Positions 35,579 through 44,657 of a stretch of 64,000 nucleotides of DNA are shown here, piece by piece. A program made the translations under genes and the position numbers. Every line of letters begins with the position of its first letter. Position 1 is the first letter of the stretch. The notes below the pieces were generated by a model. The model had not been told where the DNA came from. It saw only the letters and a list, made by a program, of their open reading frames with translations, and made no database searches. The DNA comes from DATAUD01 sp035511075 (lineage in GTDB: Bacteria > Verrucomicrobiota > Verrucomicrobiia > Limisphaerales > Palsa-1400), in the NCBI GenBank assembly GCA_035511075.1, contig DATKFW010000034.1, positions 1-64,000 on the forward strand, written 5' to 3'.

Positions 35579-38500
35579 TTATTGAATCATTGACCTGGCC
35601 TCCCGCCTCAGAATCCGCGCCATAAGCCAGCCGGGCCAATCATGTCCCACGTCACCGCCGCCGGAGACGGGAAATTGCGTTGCGATAATGTCGTTCCCCT
35701 TCCTGAGAGCAGTTTGCGCCGCCACATCGTTGCGCATTTGATACTGGTCCATTGCCTCTACGACATAGGCCACGGCTTGGCGGTTCCTCTCCCATTCGTG
35801 ACTCCAGCCCGGCAGAGTTTGTTTTCCGGCCGTTGCCACGGCTTTATCCATCCACTCAAGAGAGTTGGTAAAGCGCCCGCATCGATACTCAGCGAGGCCT
35901 TTCGCCAATTGCCTGGAGCCAAGGTAAGCATCGGCATATTCCGCAGCCGCCGCGTTATCCGCCAGTCTCACCGCCGCCGCCAGTTCTTCGTCTTGCGCCG
36001 GAACCAGCAGCGAAAGGATGGCAATCCGCGTGGACGCGACCGTATCTTTGGAGTTGGCAAACTGTTCCAACGCATTGTGGCGATGGGAAGCAAATCCAGG
36101 CGAATCGCTCATTTCCAGAAGCAGCGCCGCAAGCTGATACCATCCCGCCGAATCGGTCGGCTTGAGTTCGACGGATTTGGATAGGTCTGCCGCTGCTTCG
36201 CGCCAGCGTTCCGACCGCGCAAAAATCGAGGCGCGGGCAGCGTATAATTCGGCCCGATTCGTTTCGTCGTCGATCAGTGCGCCGAATTGTTCGATCAACT
36301 TTTGTCTGCCGACGTCCGGGTTCCGGGTCACATACAGACTCACTCCGATGGGCGCGCCGCCGTCAGCGTCCTGGCAATGGACGGCCAGAACATTGCGGCC
36401 GATTCTGAGCATTGGTTTGGCGGCTCCGGCCGCCGGGAGCAGCAATTCCGTGTCGCTCCAGTCCGCCACCGGCGCCGCTTGAATGGCATTGACGAAGATT
36501 TGCGCGTCATGGTTTCGATTGACGCGAAGCATCAGGTCGCCCTCCGGGACGACAGTCAAGTCGAACTCCCTTCGCAGCCACAGATTTGTGTGGCTGTTAA
36601 TCGGGTTCTTGGCGGATCGGGGAATGAATATCGCGGCCCCGGTTATTACGCGCGCCGATGGCCAGGAAGAGTCAGAGTACCCCGGATCGGCCCAGTTGGA
36701 TTCAGGTTGAATCGAGGTCCACTTCCACGCGTTCGATCCATTCCCAGACCCGGGGTCCACCGGAGTCAGAAGAGGGCGTTCGATCACGTCCGCAAAGGCG
36801 TCGGCGGTCATAGCGTCGGTGGGGTCCAGTTTCAGTGCCTCGCGCAGTATTCCGGCATCAGCGGCCTTTGCGCCGCGCCGACGGAGCAGCGTCGCAAGGT
36901 TTTTGCGCGCAACGGCCACGTGTGGATCGTTCTTTCCCAAGCCACCTTCGACCATCGCCAGCGCCTCGCGCTGAAGCGTCTCGGCCTCGCTGAACTCGCC
37001 GCGGTCCCGCAGCACCAGGGCCAGATTATTGATGGCCGCCGCCGTATCCGGGCTTCCGCCATTGTAGAGTCTCCAGTCCATTGCCAGCACCTGGCGATCT
37101 ATCGCCTCCGCGCCCGCAAGATCGCCCCTATACCATCGCGCCAGAGCCAGGTTGTTGGATGCCATGGCCAGCGCCGGGTGTCCGGGTGGCAGGAGTTTTA
37201 TCCGGATGTCCAGCGACTCGAGAAAATTCGTTTCAGCGCCCGCAAGATCGCCGCGATCCAATCCAACCAGCGCCAGGTCATTAAGTCCAACGGAGATATT
37301 CTTGGGATCTCGAAACTGACGCCACTGGGTCAGGGATTGGCGCAGCACTTGATCGGCCCCGGCAAGATCCCCCCGGTTCCACAGCACCACGCCAAGTTCA
37401 TGCAGCGCGGTGGCCCCGGCGGGACTTACATCGCCAAAAAGCTTCTGGCTGCGCGCCAGTTGCTGGCGAATCATCGGTTCCGCCGCCGCAAATTCGCCGC
37501 GGCTCATCATGGCTTCTGCCACGTCGGAGCCCAATTCAATCACGTTGGTTGCGTCCTGTTCCGAAACGCTTTCCTGAAGGCGCAACGCATTGCGATACTC
37601 CGTCTCGGCGTCAGCATAGTCACCCAGTTGGTAGTAGGTTTGGGCCATTGTGGTTCGCAGTTCGGCTTCGACTCCCGGTTGATCTTTCAACTCGCTGCCC
37701 AGCCCGCGCCGGGTCTCTTCCATGATGTCGCGCAGCAGTTTTGTGTCCCGGCCCAAAGCCACCTCCGGCCCCACGCTGGCCAGCATGTTTTTCAATATTC
37801 GCGCCACTTCCCGGCTTCTGGCCGCCTCCATCTCCGCGTTTCTTCGCTCCGCCTGGGCTTGCCGCCGGGCCTGCTTCTCCCTGAAAAATGACCAGGTGGA
37901 AAAACCCAACCCGGCGATGAGGGCGACGGCCACAATGCTGGCGGCAATAAAGGCCACTTTGTTTCGCCGCACCAGTTTTTGAAACCGATAAACATTGCTC
38001 GGCGGCTGGGCCGTCACCGGCTCATTGTTCAGATGCCGTTGAATGTCCGCGGCAAGGCCGGTGGCGCTGTCGTAGCGTCGCGTGCGGTCCTTTTCCAACG
38101 CTTTCATCACGATCCAGTCCAGGTCGCCCCGCATCAAGCGAATCAATTTCGGCGGTTCCGTCTGGCGCTGCCTGGCCGTCGTCGTTAGTTCGCCTTCCAG
38201 CATCGTGCTCAGGCGCGTTGAAGGCCGCACCGGCTCCTGCTCCCGGATTGTGCGGCGGATTTCGTCCAGGCCGGCTCGCACTAATTTCCGCGAGTCAAAC
38301 GGCGTTTGCCCGGTAAGCAGTTTATACAGCAGGACGCCGAGGGAATAGATGTCGCTGCGCGTGTCAACATCCAGCGCGCTCATCTCGGCTTGCTCCGGGC
38401 TCATGTACGCGGGCGTCCCAATGAATTGCTCGAAGGCGGTAAACAGGGTGTGATCGGTCAATTTGCCGTGCGTGGCCTTGGCAATGCCAAAGTCAATCAC

Positions 38501-39181
38501 CTTGGGCAGCGGCGTCCCGTCGTTCATCGTGACCAGGATGTTCGATGGCTTGATGTCCCGATGAATGATCCCTTTCTGGTGCGCGTGCTGTATCGCCCGG
38601 CAAACTTGCATGAACAAATCCAGCCGCTCGCGTGTGGCGAGGTTGTTGCGGTCGCAATAATCCGTAATTTTGATGCCGCGCACCAGTTCCATGACGAAGT
38701 AGGGCCGGCCGGCGTCGGTCGCTCCGGCGTCGAACACCTTGGCGATGTTGGGATGATCCATCAGCGCCAGCGCCTGCCGCTCCGCCTCGAATCGAGCGAT
38801 GACGCTCTTGGTATCCATGCCCCATTTTATGACCTTGAGGGCCACGCGGCGCCGGACCGGCTCTTCCTGTTCGGCCATGTAAACGACACCGCAGCCCCCT
38901 TCGCCAATTTGTTGGAGCAATTTGTAACGGCCGATGCGGTCGCCGGGCTTTTCCGAGGAAATTCGCCCGGGAGGCGCGGTTTCGGCGGACCCGCGCACAC
39001 TTGCGGCCGGGACTTCCAGGAAGCCGCCCGTTTCGTCGCTCGCCTCAAGGAGTTCTTCCACGCGCCGGCGCAAGTCGGCGTCGCCCCCGCAGGCTTCGTC
39101 AAGATAAGCCGCGCGCCCGCCGGCGGGCAGCCGTCGCGCAGCGCTAAAGACTACCAACTCGTCATCAGGAGGATCGGGCAT
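35579..39181 (-). CDS. Transmembrane Ser/Thr protein kinase with TPRs and jelly-roll domain
   Basis: A 1200-residue protein: an N-terminal region of about 80 residues, a Hanks-type kinase (about 83-350; IGEGGCGVVYMAE, VALKVIKWG, HRDIKPSN with D209, IDFGIA, GTPAYMSPEQAEM), a transmembrane segment (about 405-425), then about nine TPR units (about 470-800), and a jelly-roll-like region (about 810-960; SNWADPGYSDSSWPSA, NLWLRREFDL, RIGRNVLAVHCQD). The final portion is again helical. Kinase inside and TPR/jelly-roll outside the membrane suggests an extracytoplasmic sensor. It is the first gene of the locus leading to the ECF sigma factor. Confidence 0.92.
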   Translation of the reverse strand: MPDPPDDELVVFSAARRLPAGGRAAYLDEACGGDADLRRRVEELLEASDETGGFLEVPAASVRGSAETAPPGRISSEKPGDRIGRYKLLQQIGEGGCGVVYMAEQEEPVRRRVALKVIKWGMDTKSVIARFEAERQALALMDHPNIAKVFDAGATDAGRPYFVMELVRGIKITDYCDRNNLATRERLDLFMQVCRAIQHAHQKGIIHRDIKPSNILVTMNDGTPLPKVIDFGIAKATHGKLTDHTLFTAFEQFIGTPAYMSPEQAEMSALDVDTRSDIYSLGVLLYKLLTGQTPFDSRKLVRAGLDEIRRTIREQEPVRPSTRLSTMLEGELTTTARQRQTEPPKLIRLMRGDLDWIVMKALEKDRTRRYDSATGLAADIQRHLNNEPVTAQPPSNVYRFQKLVRRNKVAFIAASIVAVALIAGLGFSTWSFFREKQARRQAQAERRNAEMEAARSREVARILKNMLASVGPEVALGRDTKLLRDIMEETRRGLGSELKDQPGVEAELRTTMAQTYYQLGDYADAETEYRNALRLQESVSEQDATNVIELGSDVAEAMMSRGEFAAAEPMIRQQLARSQKLFGDVSPAGATALHELGVVLWNRGDLAGADQVLRQSLTQWRQFRDPKNISVGLNDLALVGLDRGDLAGAETNFLESLDIRIKLLPPGHPALAMASNNLALARWYRGDLAGAEAIDRQVLAMDWRLYNGGSPDTAAAINNLALVLRDRGEFSEAETLQREALAMVEGGLGKNDPHVAVARKNLATLLRRRGAKAADAGILREALKLDPTDAMTADAFADVIERPLLTPVDPGSGNGSNAWKWTSIQPESNWADPGYSDSSWPSARVITGAAIFIPRSAKNPINSHTNLWLRREFDLTVVPEGDLMLRVNRNHDAQIFVNAIQAAPVADWSDTELLLPAAGAAKPMLRIGRNVLAVHCQDADGGAPIGVSLYVTRNPDVGRQKLIEQFGALIDDETNRAELYAARASIFARSERWREAAADLSKSVELKPTDSAGWYQLAALLLEMSDSPGFASHRHNALEQFANSKDTVASTRIAILSLLVPAQDEELAAAVRLADNAAAAEYADAYLGSRQLAKGLAEYRCGRFTNSLEWMDKAVATAGKQTLPGWSHEWERNRQAVAYVVEAMDQYQMRNDVAAQTALRKGNDIIATQFPVSGGGDVGHDWPGWLMARILRREARSMIQ

Positions 39182-39347
39182 GATCGAAGTAACTGGAACT
39201 CATACTGTGTCTTTCAATGCGAATATCCAGAGCAAAAGGCGCAACGGAATGAAAACAATTGTGCCGTGCAAAGGATTATGCCGAATTCAACGGTTGGTTC
39301 CCTCGAAAGCCGAAAGAATCACCCGTTTTTCTTTTTGCAACTCGGCA

Positions 39348-39563
39348 TTATCTGCCAGCGCCGTTTGGTCGCGCCTGAACGGCAGGCGCGTTCAACCGTG
39401 GCGCGAGCCAGCGCAGGACGCGGCCCGGCAAGCCCGGCATGAAGGCGGTTAAGGCTGTGCTGATATGGCCATGGGGCAATCGCCAGATCTCGGGCTGACC
39501 CGACGACTGCCAGAGTTCCATCGGGGCGCTCGACACCATGAGATCATACATCCCTTCGATCAA
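39348..39563 (-). pseudogene. C-terminal fragment of a putative alpha/beta hydrolase
   Basis: A 71-residue frame (TTG at its 5' end) reads MYDLMVSSAPMELWQSSG, then WRLPHGHISTALTAF and RVLRWLAPRLNA. The PHGHIS segment resembles the catalytic-His region near the end of alpha/beta hydrolases. No N-terminal part or active-site Ser is present upstream; instead the frame abuts a transposase fragment at 39564. It is most simply a 3' remnant left after insertion and deletion. The family assignment is tentative. Confidence 0.4.
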
Positions 39564-39737
39564 TTATATATTTTCCCTTGAGATCGCCGGCCGGGCCGAG
39601 GCCAGGTTTAACGGAGTCCTGTCCAGTTCCTCCCCCACCACCATCGCGGACTTGCCGCTATGGAGCCAGTTCAGAACTGCCTCGCGTTTAAAGTCCTCGT
39701 CGAATTTGCGACGCTCTTGGACAGATGTTTGTTTCAT
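39564..39737 (-). pseudogene. IS3-type transposase OrfA, N-terminal remnant
   Basis: From ATG 39737 the product begins MKQTSVQERRKFDEDFKREA and continues with SGKSAMVVGEELDR, the N-terminal helix-turn-helix of IS3/IS911-type OrfA proteins. After about residue 40 the similarity ends and the frame stops at 39564, next to the hydrolase fragment. A full OrfA has about 90-110 residues and is followed by OrfB, which is absent. It is the only clear insertion-sequence trace in the window. The flanks 39182-39347 and 39738-39984 hold no recognised gene. Confidence 0.62.
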
Positions 39738-39984
39738 GGGTTCTTTCGTTCATTATTCACCCGATTCTCTGTCCATCAATTCAAGGTACCCTCAAAGATA
39801 AGAAAAGGAGTGATCCTTAAAAAAATCAAGAGTCACGGCTTCAACTCGGCATAATGCCTGTTTGTTTCACTTACGCCGCAGGATGGGTAATACCGGATGG
39901 CGCTGGCGGCCTTTGGTGGAACATTCCTGTTTTAGGCAAAACTCAAGCTTGCCTTGTGAACTGAAATCCATTTAAACGGATTAT

Positions 39985-41637
39985 ATGAAAAATATGAGGA
40001 CGACGATCAAACCACTCACCCAGCGCCCGGCGTGGAAAGCCCTCGCCGCCCATCACAAAAAGATAAAAGATCTCCATCTGCGCAAACTCTTCGCCGACGA
40101 CCCGAAACGCGGCGAACGTATGACCGTCGATGCGGCCGCACTCTACCTGGATTATTCGAAAAACCGCATCACCGACAAGACCCTCAAACTCCTGTTTCAA
40201 CTCGCCGCGGAATCCGACTTGAGCGGACGAACCGCAGCCATGTTCCGGGGCGAGAAAATCAACGTGACAGAAAACCGCGCCGTCCTGCACGTGGCCCTGC
40301 GCGCGCCCAGGGGCGCAACGATCGTCGTGGATGGAAAAAACGTCGTGCCCGAGGTCCACGCCGTGCTGGACAAGATGGCCGATTTCTCCAACCGCGTCCG
40401 CAGCGGCGAATGGAAAGGCCACACAGGCAAACGCATCAACAACGTCATCAACATCGGCATCGGCGGTTCGGACCTCGGCCCCGTGATGGCTTACGAGGCG
40501 CTCAAACATTACACCCGGCGCGAGATGACGTTCCGGTTCGTGTCAAACGTGGACGGCATCGATTTCGTTGAGGCCACCCGGGACCTCGATCCCGCCGAGA
40601 CGCTCTTCATCGTTTCGTCAAAAACTTTCGTCACGCTGGAAACCATGACCAACGCCCAAAGCGCGCGCGACTGGCTGCTTAACGGGCTTGGCGGCGACAA
40701 ATCAGCCGTCGCCAAACACTTTGTGGCCGTCTCGACCAATTCCGCGAAGGTCTCCGAGTTCGGCATCGATACGGCCAATATGTTCGTCTTCTGGGACTGG
40801 GTCGGCGGCCGCTACTCGATGGATTCGGCCATCGGTCTTTCGACCATGCTGGCGGTGGGGCCGGACAATTTCTACGCTCTGCTTAAGGGCTTTCACGAGA
40901 TGGACGAACATTTCCGCAAAGCGCCGCTGGAGAAAAACCTGCCGGCGCTCATGGGCCTCCTGTCGGTTTGGAACAACGACTTTTTCGGCGCCCAAACCGT
41001 GGCGGTCTTGCCCTACGAACAATACCTGAAGCGTTTTCCAGCCTATCTTCAGCAATTGACCATGGAGAGCAACGGCAAGCATATTACGCTGGGAGGAAAA
41101 ACAGTCGATTACCAGACAGGCCCAATCTACTGGGGCGAACCCGGCACCAACGGCCAGCACTCGTTTTATCAATTGATACATCAAGGCACCCGGCTTATTC
41201 CCTGCGACTTTATCGGATTCGGCCACGCCCTGACTCCGCTCGGCCGTCACCACGACATTCTCCTGGCCAATGTTTTTGCCCAGGCCGAGGCCCTGGCCTT
41301 TGGCAAGACTCCGGCACAAGTCAAAGCCGAGGGCACCCCTGCGGCGCTGGTGCCGCATCGGGTGTTCGAAGGCAACCGTCCCTCGAATGTCATCCTTGCC
41401 AATCGGCTCACGCCGGAAACGCTCGGCAAACTCGTCGCTCTTTACGAACACAGCGTCTTCACGCAGGGTGTCATTTGGAACATCGATTCGTTTGACCAGT
41501 GGGGCGTCGAGTTGGGCAAGGTGCTCGCACAGCGCATCGTTCCCGAACTGGAAAGCCCGACGCCGCCAAGGCTCAAACACGACAGCTCGACCAATGCTCT
41601 CATCCGCCGCTATCGAAAATTGAAGGCGGCAAAGTGA
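39985..41637 (+). CDS. pgi: Glucose-6-phosphate isomerase
   Basis: A 550-residue phosphoglucose isomerase of the long (E. coli-like) type: IGIGGSDLGPVMAYEAL, the phosphate-binding VSSKTFVTLETMTNAQSARDWL, GGRYSMDSAIGLS, MESNGKHI, GEPGTNGQHSFYQLIHQGTRLIPCDFIGF and SVFTQGVIWNIDSFDQWGVELGK. It interconverts glucose-6-phosphate and fructose-6-phosphate. It is monocistronic, preceded by the remnant-rich gap. The length matches the family; no anomalies. Confidence 0.97.
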   Translation: MKNMRTTIKPLTQRPAWKALAAHHKKIKDLHLRKLFADDPKRGERMTVDAAALYLDYSKNRITDKTLKLLFQLAAESDLSGRTAAMFRGEKINVTENRAVLHVALRAPRGATIVVDGKNVVPEVHAVLDKMADFSNRVRSGEWKGHTGKRINNVINIGIGGSDLGPVMAYEALKHYTRREMTFRFVSNVDGIDFVEATRDLDPAETLFIVSSKTFVTLETMTNAQSARDWLLNGLGGDKSAVAKHFVAVSTNSAKVSEFGIDTANMFVFWDWVGGRYSMDSAIGLSTMLAVGPDNFYALLKGFHEMDEHFRKAPLEKNLPALMGLLSVWNNDFFGAQTVAVLPYEQYLKRFPAYLQQLTMESNGKHITLGGKTVDYQTGPIYWGEPGTNGQHSFYQLIHQGTRLIPCDFIGFGHALTPLGRHHDILLANVFAQAEALAFGKTPAQVKAEGTPAALVPHRVFEGNRPSNVILANRLTPETLGKLVALYEHSVFTQGVIWNIDSFDQWGVELGKVLAQRIVPELESPTPPRLKHDSSTNALIRRYRKLKAAK

Positions 41638-41701
41638 AGGCCGGCTCGCTCAGTTTTCGCCTACGCTTACCATCTGGCAGAGGAACTCCTAGGGTTTCCC
41701 T

Positions 41702-44074
41702 ATGAGCAACGTCGTTGCTCCACCTCCGGCCGCACCCACCGCCGTTGATGCTCCGGCCAACGGGTCGCCTGACGGTCTGACGAGCCAGGAGGCCCGACGC
41801 CGGTCAGACCAGTTCGGTCCCAACTCCATGCCCGACACGACGTCGCATCCGGCGCGAAGGGCAGTAGAAAAACTGTGGGCGCCGATTCCGTGGATGCTGG
41901 AAGCGGCGATTATGCTGGAGGTGGTGCTGGCCAAATACGTCGAAGCCGGAATTATCGCCGTCCTCCTTGTGTTCAACGCCGCGCTTGGCTTCTTTCAGGA
42001 GGCGCGCGCCGAGGCAACGCTAACCGCTCTGAAGAAGCGCCTGGCGATGAACGCCTCGGTCCGCCGGGACGGCGCCTGGAAAAACCTCCCGGCCGCCGAC
42101 TTGGTGCCAGGCGACATCGTCAAGCTCTCACTCGGAGGCGTCGTTGTGGCGGACGCGCAGTTGATCGAAGGGAACGTTCTTCTGGATCAATCGATGCTTA
42201 CCGGTGAGTCGATCGGCACCGAAGCGGGGCCTGGATTCCAAACCTATGCCGGGGCGCTGGTGCGCTGCGGGGAGGCGGTCGCACGGATCACGGCGACGGG
42301 AACCCGCACCAAGTTCGGCCGCACGGCTGAGTTGGTTCGCCGTGCCCATTTTGTCAGCTCACAGCAAAAGGCCGTTTTGCGCGTGGTTCGCAATCTGGCG
42401 GTCTTCAACGGCGCCCTGATCGTTATTCTGGTCGTCTATGCAATTGCCCAAGCGATGCCGGTCAGCCAGATAATTCCCCTGGTTTTAACGGCGGTTCTGG
42501 CATCGATCCCCGTTGCGCTTCCGGCCACCTTTACGCTGGCGAGCGCTTTGGGCGCGCGAGCCCTGGCAAGCAAAGGCGTCTTGCCGACTCGGCTCTCGGC
42601 TGTTGACGAAGCGGCATCGATCGATGTTTTGTGCGCGGACAAAACCGGGACGCTCACGCGCAACCAGCTTGCCGTCACGGTGGTCCGTCCCATGCCGGGT
42701 TTCGACGAGTCACGCGTCTTGACGATGGCGGCGCTGGCCAGCTCCGATGGAGGACAAGACCCTGTGGACGGAGCCATTCGTTCCGCCGCCTCCGGGAAGG
42801 TCGCTTCCAACCCGCCGAAACTGCTTCGGTTCCTGGCTTTCGATCCTGCGACGAAAATGTCCGAGGCCATGGCGGCCGATCCGAGCCTTGGAACGCTGCG
42901 CATCATCAAGGGCGCATTTGCCACCGTCGAGCTTCTTGCGGCCCCTTCACCCACAGCGGCTGCGGCGGCGGCCGAACTGGAGGCGAAGGGATTTCGAGTA
43001 CTGGCCGTGGCGGCGGGGCCGCCCGCCGCAGTGCAGCTCCTGGGGTTGATCGCGTTGAGCGACCCGGCCCGCGATGATTCCGCCGACCTGATTACGGAAT
43101 TGAAAACGCTCGGAGTTCGTACGGTGATGGTAACTGGCGACGCGCCCGCAACGGCCGCGATTGTCGCGCATGCCGTCGGTCTGGATGGCGCGGTGTGCCC
43201 ACCCGGGCCGATTCCGACCGATGTTCGCCCTGAAAATTTCGCCGTCTTCGCCGGGGTCCTTCCTGAGGGAAAATACGACCTGGTGAAAGCATTCCAAAAG
43301 GCCGGTCACGCCGTCGGCATGTGCGGCGACGGCGCCAATGATGCCCCCGCGCTGCGTCAGGCGCAAATCGGGATCGCCGTATCAACCGCGACAGATGTCG
43401 CTAAATCTGCCGCCGGTGTCGTCCTCATCGAGCCGGGACTGGTCGGCATCGTTGCCGCGGTCAAGGAAGGACGCCTGACGTTCCAGCGAATCCTGACCTA
43501 CACCCTCAACTCCGTGACCAAGAAGATCGTGCAAGTGCTCTTCCTGGGCGCCGGCCTGATCATGACAGGGCATGCGATCCTCACCCCGATGCTGATGATC
43601 ATTGTAATGATGGCGGGCGACTTCCTCGGCATGTCCTTGACAACGGACAACGTCCGGCCCTCCGCACAGCCAAATAGTTGGCGCATCGGAAACCTCACGA
43701 TCGCGGGCGTGGTCATGGGCGTTTCCCAACTGGTGTTCTGCGTCGGCGTTCTCGCGATTGGACACTTTCGCCTCGGGCTGGGCCTTTCGACATTGCAGAC
43801 ACTGGCATTTGTCTGCCTGGTGTGCGGAAACCAGGCAACCACGTACGCCGTGCGCGCCCGTGGGCGCATCTGGTCATCTCCCCATCCGAGCCGTTGGCTC
43901 GTCTTGTCGTCAGTCGCCGATCTGTCGATCGCCTCGGTTCTCGCCGGATTCGGCTGGCTTATGGCGCCGCTGCCACTCTGGATATCGAGCAGCGTGCTGG
44001 CTGGCGCAATCGCATTTGCCTTCCTTTCGGATTTTGTGAAAGTCTCCCTATTTGGCCGCCTAAAAATCGCATGA
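41702..44074 (+). CDS. Plasma-membrane proton-efflux P-type ATPase (type IIIA)
   Basis: A 790-residue P-type ATPase. GLTSQEARRRSDQFGPN is the cation ATPase N-domain, LTGESIG the actuator loop, CADKTGTLTRNQL the phosphorylation site (D313), and MCGDGANDAPALRQAQIGIAVS the hinge. The short N-terminus without heavy-metal domains and the pattern of about ten membrane helices match the PMA1-like H+-ATPases of plants, fungi and some bacteria. It exports protons to build membrane potential or control pH. It follows pgi by 64 bp. A hairpin terminator candidate lies after it. Confidence 0.9.
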   Translation: MSNVVAPPPAAPTAVDAPANGSPDGLTSQEARRRSDQFGPNSMPDTTSHPARRAVEKLWAPIPWMLEAAIMLEVVLAKYVEAGIIAVLLVFNAALGFFQEARAEATLTALKKRLAMNASVRRDGAWKNLPAADLVPGDIVKLSLGGVVVADAQLIEGNVLLDQSMLTGESIGTEAGPGFQTYAGALVRCGEAVARITATGTRTKFGRTAELVRRAHFVSSQQKAVLRVVRNLAVFNGALIVILVVYAIAQAMPVSQIIPLVLTAVLASIPVALPATFTLASALGARALASKGVLPTRLSAVDEAASIDVLCADKTGTLTRNQLAVTVVRPMPGFDESRVLTMAALASSDGGQDPVDGAIRSAASGKVASNPPKLLRFLAFDPATKMSEAMAADPSLGTLRIIKGAFATVELLAAPSPTAAAAAAELEAKGFRVLAVAAGPPAAVQLLGLIALSDPARDDSADLITELKTLGVRTVMVTGDAPATAAIVAHAVGLDGAVCPPGPIPTDVRPENFAVFAGVLPEGKYDLVKAFQKAGHAVGMCGDGANDAPALRQAQIGIAVSTATDVAKSAAGVVLIEPGLVGIVAAVKEGRLTFQRILTYTLNSVTKKIVQVLFLGAGLIMTGHAILTPMLMIIVMMAGDFLGMSLTTDNVRPSAQPNSWRIGNLTIAGVVMGVSQLVFCVGVLAIGHFRLGLGLSTLQTLAFVCLVCGNQATTYAVRARGRIWSSPHPSRWLVLSSVADLSIASVLAGFGWLMAPLPLWISSSVLAGAIAFAFLSDFVKVSLFGRLKIA

Positions 44075-44137
44075 CCCTCCATTCCACAGTCAGGTTTCAC
44101 CTGTCGGCCAATCCACTTGCGGTGGAATACACGACTG

Positions 44138-44181
44138 AAGGGCGGGAAACACCCTATAGCAACGGTAGGGTTTCCGCCTTT
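44138..44181 (+). terminator. Candidate intrinsic terminator after the H+-ATPase gene
   Basis: AAGGGCGGGAAACACCCTA (from 44138) pairs with TAGGGTTTCCGCCTT (about 44166-44180) with two small bulges, leaving a short loop and a TTT at the end. Position about 65 bp after the ATPase stop and just before the next gene supports termination. The T-tract is short. Confidence 0.45.
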
Positions 44182-44192
44182 ATCGTTAAGGC

Positions 44193-44369
44193 ATGAAAAT
44201 TGAACGAAAACACGATTTGACATTGGGCGAGTTGATTGCGGCGGCATTCCAGGTCTGGGGAGCGGGCCAGGCTGAAAAGATGGTGCGATTCGCGATAAAA
44301 ACGCGCCAGGTGGTATTTAACAAGCCCGCCCAATTCCTGGCTTCTTCTCAGAAGAGGAGGCACGCGTGA
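44193..44369 (+). CDS. Small conserved-type hypothetical protein, 58 residues
   Basis: ATG 44193 opens a 58-residue frame starting MKIERKHDLTLGELIAAAFQ and continuing VWGAGQAEKMVRFAIKTRQVVF. Its stop overlaps the GTG start of the next gene (GTGA), and a strong AGGAGG for that gene sits inside it. The coupling and the amphipathic, lysine-rich helical pattern suggest a real gene. No function can be assigned. It is too short for standard ORF thresholds. Confidence 0.55.
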   Translation: MKIERKHDLTLGELIAAAFQVWGAGQAEKMVRFAIKTRQVVFNKPAQFLASSQKRRHA

Positions 44370-44623
44370 TTAAGGCCGGTGGTCGGATCGACCGAATCAA
44401 AATTGGCCTGGGGATCGCGCTGGTGGCGGGCTTGACGGGATGCGTCGGTTATGTGGGCGGAGGCTATGACGGCGGGGCCGTGGTGGTGGGCGCCCCGGAT
44501 ACGTATGTTTTCGGCGGTCCGTACCTTCCAGGACGCGATGTTCATGTGTATAGCCATCGCGGATTTGTAAGTCGTGGGTTTGCCCACGGCGGCGGCTTCC
44601 ACGGCGGGGGCGGAAGGCATTAG
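44366..44623 (+). CDS. Small Gly/His-rich lipoprotein
   Basis: An 85-residue protein using a GTG start preceded by GAGGAGG. A hydrophobic segment ends in the lipobox LTGC (C26), after which the mature part is glycine-rich (GYVGGGYDGG) and ends in HGGGFHGGGGRH. It is therefore probably an outer-membrane or periplasmic lipoprotein, possibly metal-binding through the His/Gly tail. It lies 34 bp upstream of the DUF2950 gene, and small repetitive exported proteins are frequent neighbours of DUF2950. Confidence 0.75.
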   Translation: MIKAGGRIDRIKIGLGIALVAGLTGCVGYVGGGYDGGAVVVGAPDTYVFGGPYLPGRDVHVYSHRGFVSRGFAHGGGFHGGGGRH

Positions 44624-44657
44624 AAACTCGTCGAAAATAAACAGAAATTAAGAACCT

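Noticed and set aside
36287..37891. 534-residue plus-strand frame opposite the TPR kinase
   Set aside because: It mirrors the TPR repeats of the kinase on the other strand and shows no motif of its own.
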